A stretch of 64,000 nucleotides of DNA from Apostichopus japonicus (GCF_037975245.1 NC_092568.1:16945001-17009000); one strand, 5' to 3'. Shown: positions 24,368 to 37,174, numbered from the stretch's first letter. Numbers and translations: made by a program. Notes: generated from the letters alone by a model not told the origin.

Positions 24368-25285
24368 GTAAGTATATTTCACTTTAAATTTATATTCCTT
24401 CACCGTTATCGACGAAGAGTGAGCGATAAGAGTTGTTCACTCCTATAAATGAAGTTATTAATTTGGCCTCGAGTAGAAGATCGAGTTGATAACAACGTAA
24501 GTTGCTGATTGTTTCTATGGTTGGTAACTCGAATTATCAGACACAACTGTATAGGCAAAATAATCTAGATACATTAACGAACAAGTGAGTATAACTTTGG
24601 AAAACATTATGATGCTTTTTCCTTCATTTTTTTCACTAAATAAATTCAATTCCATTATCTATTTATTCTTTATCTTTTTTACATTTCAGGTTCATATGAA
24701 CTCGAATATGTTACGGATGAAAACAGCTTCGTCACCAGTCTATGTTTCTATGGCTACTGTGGCGAGTCTGACCAGCCCGAGAATCTGAAAGAACTCACCC
24801 CCTTCTTGGATGGTCAAGAATCATTGAACCTTGACCTCGACGAGATCCAAGATGAATGGTCAACACTGGACAGGTTCTTTGATATTTATGACGTCATTGC
24901 CTACTACCTTTACCACTTCTTTGAGCTGGTATCATCATTCCTGATGTATGATGTCACTCCTGGTTACCATGATCGTGTCTGCGTACCTCTGTCTCATGGC
25001 GATGAATTCAACTATCTTCTGCCAGAGAATGGATTTTGCCAGCGCGATGACACCAACACAAGGGTCCGAGTAGACCCACAGCTGACACCATTCACTTTCT
25101 CTTCCGATGGTGATATATTTCATCTCCTCTGGATTGATGTCACTAAACTTGCTGGTATCATGGAAATAATGGACGACTACTATTTGATGCCAATCTTGAG
25201 AGTTTTAGTCGTGGTCTTGCTTTATCGTCGAAAGAAACGGGTTGTATTTAATTCCAAGGGATTCTTCATCCACTACGCCAAATAA
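24289..25285 (+). CDS. Two-exon gene, unrecognised 224-residue protein with signal peptide
   Basis: Exons 24289-24367 and 24690-25285, joined by GTAAGT and TTTCAG in phase 1. The first exon starts MPLATFKCKY and runs through a hydrophobic core (LLILCLLFALIS), a good signal peptide of about 22-26 residues. The mature part is acidic, with DLDEIQDEW and four Cys arranged as CFYGYC plus two single Cys (VCVPLS, GFCQRD). Hydrophobic stretches are VIAYYLYHFFELVSSFLMY and, near the C-terminus, LMPILRVLVVVLLY directly before RRKKR. The latter could be a short membrane anchor with a basic tail; otherwise the protein is secreted. No family was recognised. The splice pair, signal peptide and downstream poly(A) signal support a real gene. 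The only other possibility I see is a recently dead gene, but no internal stop is present. Confidence 0.75.
24690..25285 (+). CDS. Exon 2 of the unrecognised secreted-protein gene
   Basis: 596 bp, residues 27-224 plus the TAA stop at 25283-25285. The acceptor ACATTTCAG follows a T-rich tract. The frame stays open from the acceptor, well upstream of the first internal ATG at 24806, so the splice join and not that ATG gives the full protein. An AATAAA overlaps the stop codon. Confidence 0.8.
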
Positions 25286-28200
25286 AAGAATCCATTGCTG
25301 TCTCTGTACACTGTTATATACATCATACATCAAAGACTGCATATACTTTATTAGTATACTAGACTTTTGTATATAATCAGTACTTGTTGGTTACATCATC
25401 TTTACCAACTAATGCTACAAATTTATTCGTTTTTCGAATTTTGAGCATAATAAATACAGGGATAGTAAGACCATGAGTCATTCTTTGAATATTTCTGACT
25501 CATTTCTCAATTACTGACTTAAACTGCCCATTTGATATTTTCTGGGGCAGATCTTAATATGACCTATGACCTATATAGAAATAATTGAATTTATGACACT
25601 CTCTACTTCCCTTTGTTATATTAGCTTGCTATGTTTTGAGTGACGTCATGTTATAGATTTGTATCACCTGGGTATCGCGTTAACATTCTGTCCTCATAAA
25701 GTGAAGATTCAATGTTTAAATATAAGATTAGAGTACCTGAAGGTTGTTTCCTAACATAATCTTCTTCAAAAGGCTAACGGATACGAAAAACAGATGAATG
25801 ACCAAACAAAATAGGGAAAAATACACAACTCTTACTTCTATTGACTATAATTTACCTGGGTCTACCTCCATAAGTCTGCTTACCTCCATCATCTGGAAAT
25901 GATGAAAACCGCAAAGCTTCAGGGGTATCCCATTAATCTCCACCAAGGGTCCCATGACGCACCCCGGCTGGACCCCATGCCGACAGGGCTACGCGCCCTG
26001 TGCCCCACCCCCCCCCCGAAATGTTTTCATTTTGCTATGCGTCCAAAGAGTTCCTTGGTCTCTGTGAGGGGTATTTCATGAGTGATTAATGTTTCCGTTG
26101 TATTCACTTTCGTCGCCCAGACACATTTTGGTGTAGATACAAAATTAATCACATACCATCCCCAACCCCTAAATGTGATTACAATGCAACAAACGCCGAG
26201 GAAAAACCCAGATCTGTGAAACTTCATTCCACAATTCTCCTAATTTAGCCTACCAATAATAGCACACTGTAAGTACAGAAGCTGCGCAGCAGTGTGTAGC
26301 TGGCGGCGGGAAATTGTCAAATCAAAGTGGTCTACACTTTATTTACAAAAACTGCTGTTGTCATGCAAATAAAGTACTGTATTTGTATCACATAGGTTTT
26401 TCAAACTTTTATTACAAATCATAAACTTGATTTGACATTGTTGCATTTGTTATGACACACTGAAAACAAAACGTGTATAAGTGTCACTTTGAAAATAAAA
26501 GCTATACAGGAGATGCGAAAGTCCAAGAAAATGAATGTTTCTATTAATGAGATATGCTACCCATACAAAATCGCTTTTTCAGTGTTTTGTTGAGAAAGTA
26601 TGTGAAGGTTAATAGCTTTAGTGCACATGGTATTGCATTTTGGGAAAAATCAAATCAAACATGCAACTTTTCTAATTTTTTACGCTTTGCAGATATGGTC
26701 AAAACGTTAATTTTCAGATTTGTGGCGTTTGAAATGTAAACTAATTGTTTCAATAGGAAACTTTTACGATTTTAACCGTTTCTATACCATATGTGGAACT
26801 CTCAAGGCAATGTCTTGCCTTCTACGGTTCCATGTCGGAGTATGAATAACATAGGTATAGTGAAACATAGGTACCTATGTACAGAGGGAAAGGGAGGGTA
26901 TATTTAGAACAGATAGGAGCCATTTAGCTCGGTAAAATACATTTGTGACTGACAATGATAGTTGGTCCTGTTATATATCCTATTCAGTATATAGGTGTTG
27001 TAGCTAGACTTCCTTTTAGGGATGCCCAAAGCTTTTCCAAGAGGTCAGGCAGAACCTAATTTCTATAAAAAAATAAATAAAAAAAAACTGACAGGGGGAG
27101 GAGGGGGAAGATAATAAATAAACGGGGTCGTATAGGCACCCATTCCCACCCCTCCTCGTGGCTGTATACGCCACTGAGTCAGTGTAAGATTTATTTTCCA
27201 ACACTACAATGAATATGCATCGTAACAACACTTATTTTTTTCTCTTTAAACGAGCCCTTTTGTTTTACCTAACTTCCTTTGTCATTCCGTTGCAAATTGT
27301 TCATATAAGTTAACTGAGCAATTAATAACTTCGTTGATTATCACTACTTTATTTACAACAACAAAAAAAGACCTTAACATCAAGCTGACGGCGCCTTAAC
27401 GTTTCCATAGTTGAGTCAGCCTTGTCTCTGGCTCATATTATAAATTAGTTTCATAGCTCTGTGTAATTGAATGAGAAATGAATTTCAATCGACTTCAATA
27501 TTTATCAAGAACTTGTTACGACTTATTTTGGTAAAATATTTTCACGTTTTTCTTTCCATTACATTTCATATTTATTTTAATCATGATTGTATCCACAATC
27601 TCCATATCACCAGACATTAATTTGCTATTCATAACGATTATTGTGGTATTATTTTGAAAAGGACATACATTGTAAATTCTGGAGAAATTTTCGGGAACTC
27701 TCTTTGACCTCCAAACGAAAGAAGTATAATATTTAACTTACCACATTTGTAACAACATCAAAACTCTTTTACTTGATACATTGGAAGAGGGTATGAGTAG
27801 TCCTCCATAACTCCCCCCCCCCCTCTCCCATTTTTATCATGACAGATGTTCCTACCCACCCCCTATCACCCATAATAGCTCTCTGGATGGTATACCGCGT
27901 AAATTATTTCATCTGGTTGTCCCTCGAAGTCCAATTTAATTCTTCCCAAACGCTCCAAATTCCATTCCTGTCACTAAAAATTTAATCATCCTTATCACGG
28001 AATAATGTGTTTTATTAAGCTCAATTCGTTGACTGTAAGCCAACACTATAGTTGTTGAACTGGTTAAATATTACGCAAAACTTTCATTTTATTTTTCGGT
28101 GTTTGTTTTTCACCTTTGTTAACGATCGCGGAACCGTCTCCATGATGCTTGCTGCATGACTAGAAAACAAAATCTTGTGGTTGGAGGGAGGGAGTGTGAG

Positions 28201-28591
28201 TCAACCCCTCCCCCAATGAAAGGAAGAGTATCCATTCATACGTGTTGTCACTTTCGATATCAAGCCATTTGGATCATTCTTTGTTGTCAATGGCGGAATA
28301 CAACACGTAAACCGAAGAAAAACATGTTTGCGCCCTCACTCATGCTGCAATTTACGAAATACCATGCTACATCTATATATGGTGCTCATTCACGCCTGAG
28401 TGGTCTTCAAGGATTAGCTTAACAATCAAGATTCCTGTGGTAACATTGTTAAGACATGACTACACTGATATGATATGGATTACCATTACATCAGCGTTTA
28501 TTCTGCTTAACTGTTCGATTGTACACTCGATACTTAACTCCTGTAATAATCACTGATCTGTACAGATAGTGTACAGATCAGTGGTAATAAT
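25286..28591. other. Intergenic, no gene recognised
   Basis: Several C- or G-rich patches (26010, 27090, 27810) look like decayed ends of transposons of the kind described further right; for example 'tatacgccactg' at about 27162-27173 resembles the right end of a CAGTGGCGTA-type element. None has a visible matching left end. A small hairpin (cactgatctgtac/gtacagatcagtg) is at about 28550-28583. Confidence 0.45.
25449..25454 (+). terminator. Candidate poly(A) signal of the two-exon gene
   Basis: AATAAA 163 bp after the stop codon. A second hexamer at 25281-25286 overlaps the stop itself, but using it would leave almost no 3' UTR, so the downstream one is more likely. Confidence 0.55.
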
Positions 28592-29057
28592 CAGTGTTGT
28601 AGTCTAGTAGCCTATACTCGAAAAGTACTCGGCGGTACTCGAGACGTACTCGGGTACTTGGTTGCAACTACTCGGTACTCGGTAATTGCACTCGATGAAA
28701 AGTACTCAGATGGTAAAGTTCTCGAACTCGTCATTCAAAATTCGGACTCGGATGCTAAAGTACTTGTATACTTGATTTGAAGTACTTGGTACTCGCTCAA
28801 GACGAGTAACATCATACAGAAACAGTTATATAAAAGTGACGTTACATAATTTGTTATGCTTTGAGGGAGAGGGTGGAGGGAGTGCATCCAAGGGCGGCGG
28901 AACCGGGGGGGGGGGCACAGGGGGCACGTGCCCCTCACTTTTCCTAAGGTTAAAAAAGTACCCTTTTTCTACATAAAATTTTTTAAATAAAAAGAGACTT
29001 TACAAAGCGAAACCCACGTCGAATGAAATATTTTGGGAAGTTTTAAATGTTTACTAC

Positions 29058-29404
29058 CGTAGTCGTAGGAGCCCAATTTGATTTGGGGGGCTGTAACGAC
29101 TTGCCCGAAAATATTCCCAAAATTTGTCGCGCGCGCTCAACATATTAATATGAATATCATATAGGCATGCGTCGGTTATTACATCGCATGCCAATAACAT
29201 ACAATCATTTGTCGTGTTATTACCCTTTCATATTGGTTATGATGATAACAATATCAGTTTAACCATTGAAAAACACATAGCAAATTATTTTTCTTTCAGT
29301 AGGTGCCCGAAAAATTCTGAGCATATTGCCCGAATTTTCAAAAAAATTATTGGTTGGGGGCTGCAGCCCCCCCCCCCCCCCCCACCCCGGCTCCTACGCC
29401 TATG
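29058..29404. mobile_element. hAT-like MITE, CATAGGCGTAGGAGCC family
   Basis: 347 bp. The right end (reverse complement) reads CATAGGCGTAGGAGCC and the left end CGTAGTCGTAGGAGCC. A perfect 8-bp duplication TTTACTAC lies at 29050-29057 and 29405-29412. Related to the element at 56843-57117, which is in the opposite orientation. Confidence 0.85.
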
Positions 29405-29771
29405 TTTACTACCACAAGGCTTCTCACATTCTGGTGAGTGCCATTATGCATATTCAATTTGCCACAAAAATCCTAATGCATTTCCAAAAATGCATTGCTA
29501 TATTACATTGTGACTTTGTAATAAGCAGAAGCTATTTATAGCCTACTATGAATAATGAGTATAGATTTAATATCCCATAACCTACCCCGTCCTTTCGTAT
29601 TTTGACATATTTCACTTGCTTTCATGCATGTGTCGATCGCGTGTGCAGGGACTTGGACTTTATAATGATTTCACCTCATTTTGTCTCGAAAGAAAACTTG
29701 TTCCGTGTTTCCCAATTTGCACATTAGATATTGCAGTGCTAGTATGCATTGTTTCCTTGAGGGGGGGGGGG

Positions 29772-30034
29772 CAGTGGCGGAGCGTCCATACAGTCAGGGG
29801 GGGCGGATTTGACTTTTTTATTGCGCTCTCATCTATCTATTGACATTTGTCACATTATTTGCAAATTAGCAAGGCCCGGAAAGGGCCATTTCCGGCGATC
29901 TAGGGAGTACCTTTACTCAAAAAAATTCTGTACGCTCCGCGCCAACCTGTGGTGGCACTCCGCTTAGATAGTGTCGAAAGCGCCCCTACAGACCATTCTC
30001 GTCCCCCTGACCAATACCTCTAGCTCCGCCACTG
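29772..30034. mobile_element. hAT-like MITE, CAGTGGCGGAGC family
   Basis: 263 bp with ends CAGTGGCGGAGC and CAGTGGCGGAGCT (reverse complement). It inserted in a G-rich tract (left 8 bp all G, right gaggggag). The interior matches the element at 35293-35672, including 'gcccggaaagggccatttcc' and 'ctgtacgctccgcgccaacc'. Confidence 0.8.
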
Positions 30035-30770
30035 GAGGGGAGGGGGGTGGCGTTGATGGAGTGATGTGTATACGCAAATAAGATAATACAGTAACAGTTA
30101 TAAAGGGTACTAAATATCAGGCTGCATCAGTCCAATCGAATTTCTGCAAAGTGCCCTTCGACGTTGGTGCCCCCCAGATAAAAAGTGCTTCCGCCGCCCT
30201 TGAGTGCATCCTTTTGCATTACTCTAAAATAGTACTATATTCACACTTCTCTATACACTATAGGGCCTATACGACATGTAATACATGTAGGCTATAGTGT
30301 ATTACTATACTTAAGCTTGTACATATATAAGTGATGCATTGTTGCTATGGTACCGAACAAAAAGTAGCCTGCATGGTTACAGTATTACTATTTTATTTTA
30401 ACTCTCCTGTGTAAATTGTGAAGAAATTCCTTGCTTCTGATACGTTGTCATGATATCAGAAACTTTCTGATAATGTTGAGACATTCTGAATTTGCAAAAC
30501 AATTACAAGATCCGAGCAATGTCATATTGAACTATGTGATTAGATAATCGGAGAGCAGCGATCTAAACTTTAGTTTTTTTATTTTTATATAGGCCTATTT
30601 AAGAAATCAAGACAGTTCTCAAAAAGTACTCCGTGATACAAAGGTACTTCTACTCGGTACTTGGATTATAAAATGCTGTACACAGATATTGGTACTTATA
30701 GTACTCGGGAACGACCTCAAGTACTCGGAAGTACTCATCACAAGGATGAAAGTATTTTACTACAACACTG

Positions 30771-32760
30771 GTGAAAATTCAGTATATTACAAATTGGACT
30801 ATCAAACTGACAAATCCGTGCTCATGATTACGAAGAACGCTTACGTTAATAGTACTTAGAAAGTTAGGATATCATGTGAAAAAGTGCAGGTTCTTAAGTT
30901 TGCAAGAAGAGTTCCAGAAGAACGCCTGGAGGAATAAAAATATCCAACACTATACAGTAACGTTCAAGTTGATAGAAACAAATTATCTAGGAAGATGTCT
31001 TCGTTTGATCAATTACAGTCTAAAATTTTACGAACATTCGTCAGATTAATTGTAATTATTGGCGGTTTTTATACAGAAAACGATTTCAAAAAGTCACAAA
31101 AGGATATTGGTTAACACAACAACATCTTGTTTTGTTTACGCCGATTCCTTATGTTCTACATTGTAATACGTATACTGTGTCAACATCCAACGTGAGTCAC
31201 GCGTAAATGAAAGTCACCGAAGCGTATCGCTTCCAAGGGTCCCGTATATACGGCCTTTGACTATCTTGCCGGGCTTTTGTAATCCAAAACAAGGGGAAAA
31301 AACGCAATGATAAAGCAATCGTCAGTACAAAAGAACGAAGACAGCTGTAACAGAATCTAAAGCAGACTTGCTTGTTGCTTGGTTTGTTCTTGGAAAAGTC
31401 GTGACGAAATATGTGATAAGTCTATAATAATCATTGTGTTTTGGCTGGATGCAGCATTTCCGTATTTGACGTTTCCTGGATTTCTGATATACAACAGTCT
31501 GAATATATCAACGATTGAAGAAACTGGCCATGTAAGTAAAATGTCTACTTTGCAACGTTTAGAACCTATAGAAATATCGTCACAGAATTTCGTGTTATGT
31601 AAATGTAACGTATGTTTATGAACTGCAGTTATGATAGTAGCGGTCTTGAAAAGGCAAAGAAACCGGGGAAAACAGTATATTCCTCTAAAGTTTCTTGAAC
31701 ATCAAAGTAATTGTATCTATCTATAGTATAGATCCCAAAACGTATTGCTGTTTTTCTGCCCTTCGACTGGAAAAAAACTGACTTTATCATTAACAGGGGT
31801 AAATAAGTATCACGGCAACGCGAGTCACTTAATGTACTTGTCATAATTAGCTGGTAACTCCTACAGGTGATGTTTTTGAGACCGGAGGTATATAGTCTGT
31901 GAAAGGGTAAAAGGGTAAAAGGGGAAGGAGTGTAATTGTGAGGGGAAGTTGGGAGGAGAATTATAAAGATATTCTTGTCAAATATATATGCTCTGATAAC
32001 TTTTTTTTTATGGATATATATAAAAGGCTAGGCTTATGAACCGGGAGGGGGGGGGGCTGAGGATAGCACCCCTTCACTTTGATAATTGAAGAGCGGCAGG
32101 GGTTTCTCAGCCCCCCTCACTTTTCTAACTCGAGGGATACATTCCATTATCGTCATGGATTCTTGTTATTCAACTAAATACTTCACATTAGTGCAATTCC
32201 ATGGTATCTAAAGGACGATTTGACTAATGATATGCCACATTTCAATCTTTTACCTTAATTCTATCAAACAAAAGTCACAATTGCATTACTACATGAAAAC
32301 AAGCTTTCATTACGAAATCATTTTATGTATGAATACCCTTTTTTTAAATTTTAGTATTTTATGAGCTCGGTATATCGAAAGGATGGTAAAACGGACAAGG
32401 GATTTCACCTTAACAGTATTTTTGCCTAAACTCTGCAGTTCATAAAGGTTATTTTGTTTTGAAGTTGATTAATGCAACTTCCTTTGAGGTTTAGCTATAC
32501 ACTATACAACTTTCCGTTTGAAAATAACCATTTTGTTTACATTATGTCATGACTTTAGTCCGTTCATAATTGGTAACGAAGGGATGGTAACGGAAGGATA
32601 CAATGTTTACTCAATATAAACTGCACAATCATTTTGCTTTTACACTAATTACACAACAAGTATACTGCTGCAAAGTACAATGTAATGTCGAATCAAAGAA
32701 TATAGAGCTAGCATAGCTCATTATATTCAAGAAACTTGTTTCATGCGGAAATAAACAACA
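30771..32760. other. Intergenic, no gene recognised
   Basis: AT-rich; short frames only. A G-run at 32045-32056 followed by 'ctgaggatagcacccctt' and a C-run near 32113 look like a decayed transposon end. Nothing else could be supported. Confidence 0.4.
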
Positions 32761-34156
32761 CAGGGTTGGCCGGTTTTTACCGGGCGGTTTTTACCGCCCC
32801 GGTAAAAACAAGTTTTTTACCGGTTTTTACCGGGAGGTTTTTCCCACCTATAAGTGGGAAAAACTGGGAAAAACCGGGAAAAACCTCAAATTATATAGAA
32901 TTCCTAAAAACTCATGTGGAACTTGTGGAGGAGCCTAGAATCTACAAGAAAATGGCATCTTATGGTAGGGAGTTGGGTTACATCCAAAGAACAGCTATGA
33001 TCTATAACTTGTGAGTTTACCGATTAGACTATTATAAATAATTCAAATAAATAATATATTGGATGCTCAAATCAACCAACTTTATTTTCCTATCGAGATG
33101 CATAATTCCATTATCTAGAGAATGGACTCGTATCAAACTGTTGGTGCCTCCTAGAGCTATGGTTCGTCATATTATACATGCCACGTTAGTCCGCTCAGAT
33201 CCAAATGATGATTCACATCCAAGAACGATCACTTCATGTCTGCGATAAATTGTACTCTGTTCACACTTCGCACTAGGCACTGTACTATGCTTATATTGCT
33301 TATAGGCACTGTACTAAGTGACTGTTGTGACATCAACTAATTTGAGAATAAGTAACAATTGGAACAGTTGTGTTGTTGATACTCCTACCTCTTCAGTTAG
33401 CCTATACACAGGAAGTGCCCAGTATCACCTCACCTGTCCACCTCAAAGTGTTTAATCACTCATGCATGAAGTTGTATAATAATTGGACCATGTTTGCATC
33501 AAGGTAAACAGTTTGGTTGTGTGAATGGCTCCATAGGGCCATTGTGCATTTAATACTTTAATTGGGCCCATGTGCCTTACAAAGTTTCAAAGCAGTTTCT
33601 ATTGAGCCCCCTGGATTGAAGTTTACCTCAATAGACTGTTGCCTACTGTATTAATGGAATGAACTGTCTGAGCACATCATATTATATTATTATATGGTTC
33701 CTTGTCCCTTTGAGGCTTTGGATGCCATGGTTCGCCACTTCGTTCTATCCTCCGCTGTTCATGCCACATAATAGGCCTGAAGAATTTACGAGGAGTGAAT
33801 GTCCCAGTGTAGACCTATAATGGTTTGGGCAATAGGCAATGCATACTGCTAAAGAGATCGTGACAGAATAACTATACATGTGCAATACGAAAAATACTCT
33901 TTTTTTCCACAAAAAGTAGAATAAGAATGTGATAAAATAGCTCAAAATGAAGATAAGAAACTCCCATATTCAATAAAATATGCCTGTCATGAAACAATAT
34001 CGTGCCTACTGATGACCCTGCATTTTACGGACAATTAATACTAGTTTTCGAGACGGAGGCGGTTTTTACCGGTATTTACCAGTTTTTCCCGGTTTTTACC
34101 TGGTTTTTACCGCTTAGTGGGAAAAACAGGTTTTTCCCGGGAAAATGCCAACCCTG
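32761..34156. mobile_element. hAT-like element with CAGGGTTGGC ends
   Basis: 1396 bp, ends CAGGGTTGGC, with a perfect 8-bp duplication AAACAACA at 32753-32760 and 34157-34164. Both ends carry many copies of 'ggtttttaccgg' and 'gggaaaaac' in opposite senses (32770-32884 and 34056-34145), probably transposase-binding subterminal repeats. Two short frames inside (to 33014, and 33063-33248) show no known domain. Non-autonomous as it stands. Confidence 0.87.
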
Positions 34157-34164
34157 AAACAACA

Positions 34165-35292
34165 GCTACTTGATGATATTTAAAAATAAAAATAAAACAA
34201 ACACACAAAATTCCATGTAAAGGGTTGATATGAAACCCACCACCCTAAATTCTAACTGTTAAAACACGTCGAGTATTTGAACAAGTATACAGTAAGAGTC
34301 TTGGTTATGCATTACATGGTTATGTATATTGCATTTCATGGTTATGCATATTGTATTACATATAAACATTACATATTACAGTCAGTAGCTTTCAGCCTGT
34401 GATAGCCATCATGTAGCAATTAAAAACATGTCTTTTTGTCGGCAACGGAAGGATATTTTCAAAAGCTGGTTTATTATATATCGCAGAAATGAGAAAGAAA
34501 TATGCAAAATGAGAAAAAGTTTTGCATGACCTAAGCTTTCACCTAACAGGATTTGATTCAATTTGTACATATCTTTTTTATGTTTTAGTACATTACATTC
34601 ACAATAAATCACATTTCTGGGATGAAAAAATTATTATTACTTAATCCTAATTTTTGGTACCAAAATGCTTCCAAAAATAATTTTGAAATCAAATCCTAAA
34701 AATATAGACTTCAAGTGATCATTTCACACCAAACGTCTTTTAGTTGAATCCATTTGAATTTTTTTGTGCTATGTCCACTTTCGTGTGGAATTGTCCATTA
34801 TAGCAGTTAACGTTGCGTGCCCAGGCAATCACCGTGGTCAACTTTAAGTTACATATATATAATGTGCCGAAATTTTGACTGTTTTTAAGATATTGAGAAA
34901 AGAGTCAAAACTATTCAATGAAAAGCTGAAATTCCACACACAAAATTCCAATTGAAAGGTCTAAACTTTTGACAATATACGCAATGTTGGACATTCGTAA
35001 TAAAATTCATCATTTCGATAAACAAAAAAGGAGCGACATTTGAAGATGAAAAAATGTAAATTTCGAGACTAGTCTCGAAAGTCTGGCATGCACGATCAAG
35101 ATTTCGTAAGAACAGACGGAATGTTTCGTTTAAGAAGCATCTTCGGATTTAATTTTCCGCTTAGATAAAAATGTCTCATTATTTTTACTATATGCAGTTT
35201 TGGGATTTGCTTTTAATTTATTTCCGGCTGCATGGATGCCATTGAGGAGCCTAGATGGGGGTGGCTGTGGCGGGAGGGGGAGGGGTGGCCCA
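34165..35292. other. Intergenic, no gene recognised
   Basis: AT-rich with no exon-like frames. 'cgagactagtctcg' at about 35059 is a short perfect palindrome. Nothing else was supported. Confidence 0.4.
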
Positions 35293-35672
35293 CAGTGGCG
35301 GAGCGTTCATACAGTCAGGGGGCGGATGCCCCCCCTGACGGATTCAAATGGACTGCTGGCGCCCTTTTCAGCTCTTTACCACTTTTTACTTATTCGTGAT
35401 TACTGACTTTTTTATTGCTCTCTCATCTACTTATTGACATTTGTCACATTTTGTTGGTGTAATTTGGCGATGACACCTATTTATTCTTCGTTTATCTGCA
35501 AATAAGCCAGGCCCGGAAAGGGTCATTTCCGGCGACCTAGGGAGTATCTTTACTCAAAAAATTTCTGTACGCTACGCGCCAACCAGTGGTGGCGCTCCGC
35601 TTAGATAGTGTCGTAAGCGCCCCTACAGACCATTCTCGCCCCTCCTGACCAATACCCCTAGTTCCGCCACTG
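35293..35672. mobile_element. hAT-like MITE, CAGTGGCGGAGC family
   Basis: 380 bp, ends CAGTGGCGGA, with a perfect 8-bp duplication GTGGCCCA at 35285-35292 and 35673-35680. Shares its core (about 35509-35620) with 29772-30034. No coding capacity. Confidence 0.9.
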
Positions 35673-35872
35673 GTGGCCCAACATTTAGTTCTATAGACCA
35701 TATTAGTCTCAGTGCCAGAATGAGATTATTCCCTGAAGGTATCTTTTCTTCCCTTTTCATGAAAGGGGAAAGGAGAGGATATTTACCGTCTTCATTAAGC
35801 AAATGAAATATTTTCCATCCTTCAAGAACATTTTATCTATATATGTCGATAACGTTGTGTTCATTTCCCTCC

Positions 35873-36258
35873 CAAGGGCGTAGGAACCGGGGGGCTGGGG
35901 GGGGGGGGGGCGCCAGCCCCCCCCCAGTGAAAAATGTGGAGGGGCGGAAGTATCATTCCGCCCCCCCCCCCGCTTCGCAAGTCAGAAAACCCCTTTTTCA
36001 TTTCCAAATGAGAAAAAAAAAAATCTCATTTGGACCACCAAATTGCGTCTAAGGCCAGGTGAAAATACAAAATTAAGTTTACAAAATGGAGTGGGTGTTG
36101 AAGTGTGCTATATTGCACCAAATTGCATCTGAGGCCACCTGGAAATGCAAAAAATTCCGAAGGGGAGGGGGACACCCCTCCCCTTAGACCCTTCCCCCAG
36201 ACCGCCCATCAGTCTTCAGCCCCCCCCCCCCACTCAAAAGTACCTTCCTACGCCACTG
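35873..36258. mobile_element. hAT-like MITE, CAGTGGCGTAGGAA family
   Basis: 386 bp. Ends CAAGGGCGTAGGAACC and CAGTGGCGTAGGAAGG (reverse complement), flanked by ttccctcc and tttcctcc (7 of 8 identical). Rich in poly-G/poly-C runs. Contains two related stretches with 'ccaaattgc(g/a)tct(a/g)aggcca' at about 36040 and 36117. Confidence 0.75.
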
Positions 36259-36884
36259 TTTCCTCCAAAGTGTGGTTAATGTATCATTCTCCTATAAGTC
36301 TGTGCTTCAAGTAAATTATTGTTACTCATTACAATTGCACAGGGTATAGCCAACAGCGAGGCTTATCTCACCACCACAAGTTTTTAAAAATATACATGTC
36401 CATTGATTGCGTTCTTGCCAAATATAGTCCCATTCACTAGACTTTACTTTTTACGTGGCATTAATGAATTTGCATGGCAAACGAGGTTCCTATACTAAGC
36501 AGGAAGTAGCTGGAAAGTTTCTTACGTTTGTCAGCATGAAAGGACATGCATGTTTGCGTAAGCGTCGAACAAGCCCAACCGCGAATGGTTATATTCATCA
36601 TTCTTAGCAAACCTTTCTAAATTCAGTGTAGAAATTATACAGGGACTTCCCCTTAACGAACCATTCACCCTCCGATGGCTGATTATGTAATGAAATTCAC
36701 ATCGATTTGAAAGGTTCGCGGAAAGAGCGTTTGAAGATGTGAACACTCGGAAGAGACTGACCAACACTAGAGCTTTACCATGGGCAGATCATGCGTTGCT
36801 AATTGTTGAGCATAAGTGGCATTTGCTCATTTGAAAGACAATACATCTTCGGAAACATGGGCACACATCAGTCTTGGAAAATGG

Positions 36885-37000
36885 TGGGGACGCGTGTCTG
36901 TTCTCTGATACTATCTAATAGGAGCGCGACGATGGGTTTGCGCGTAGCGTACAGGATTTTTGTTGGCAAATATACTTCCCAGATCGCCGGAAATAACACT
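36885..37000 (-). repeat. Fragment of the CAGTGGCGGAGC MITE core, inverted
   Basis: Reverse-complement relatives of the core at 35509-35620 are visible here: 'gcgcgtagcgtacagga' and 'agatcgccggaaat' followed by 'cacttcccag'. Ends were not located, so this is an undelimited remnant. Confidence 0.55.
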
Positions 37001-37154
37001 TCCCAGACCCAATGATGCTCCCAAACCTCCTTAAGTTTTAGATCTCATGGCTTAGAAATTTAGTTTGGGGCAAAACATGGGCGTCTGCAGAAAAAAAAAT
37101 CAGGGGGCAGATAATCCAAGTAGACTTTTGTATACGATAGGTCTGGGGTCCTCT

Positions 37155-37174
37155 CTAGATATATATCCTATATA

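Larger units (their letters stand above)
28889..30202. mobile_element. hAT-like element nested in 28592-30770
   Basis: TIR CAAGGGCGGCGGAA at both ends, with a perfect 8-bp duplication AGTGCATC at 28881-28888 and 30203-30210. Two smaller elements sit inside. Without them it would be about 0.7 kb. No coding capacity seen. Confidence 0.85.
28592..30770. mobile_element. hAT-like element, outermost of a nest
   Basis: Ends are CAGTGTTGTAGT and its reverse complement. Flanking 8-bp sequences gtaataat (28584-28591) and gtgaaaat (30771-30778) agree at 6 of 8 positions, as expected of an old 8-bp duplication. Both subterminal regions are packed with 'gtactcgg'-like repeats (28617-28800 and 30626-30745). 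Three other elements lie inside it. No transposase frame was seen, so it is non-autonomous. Confidence 0.75.
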
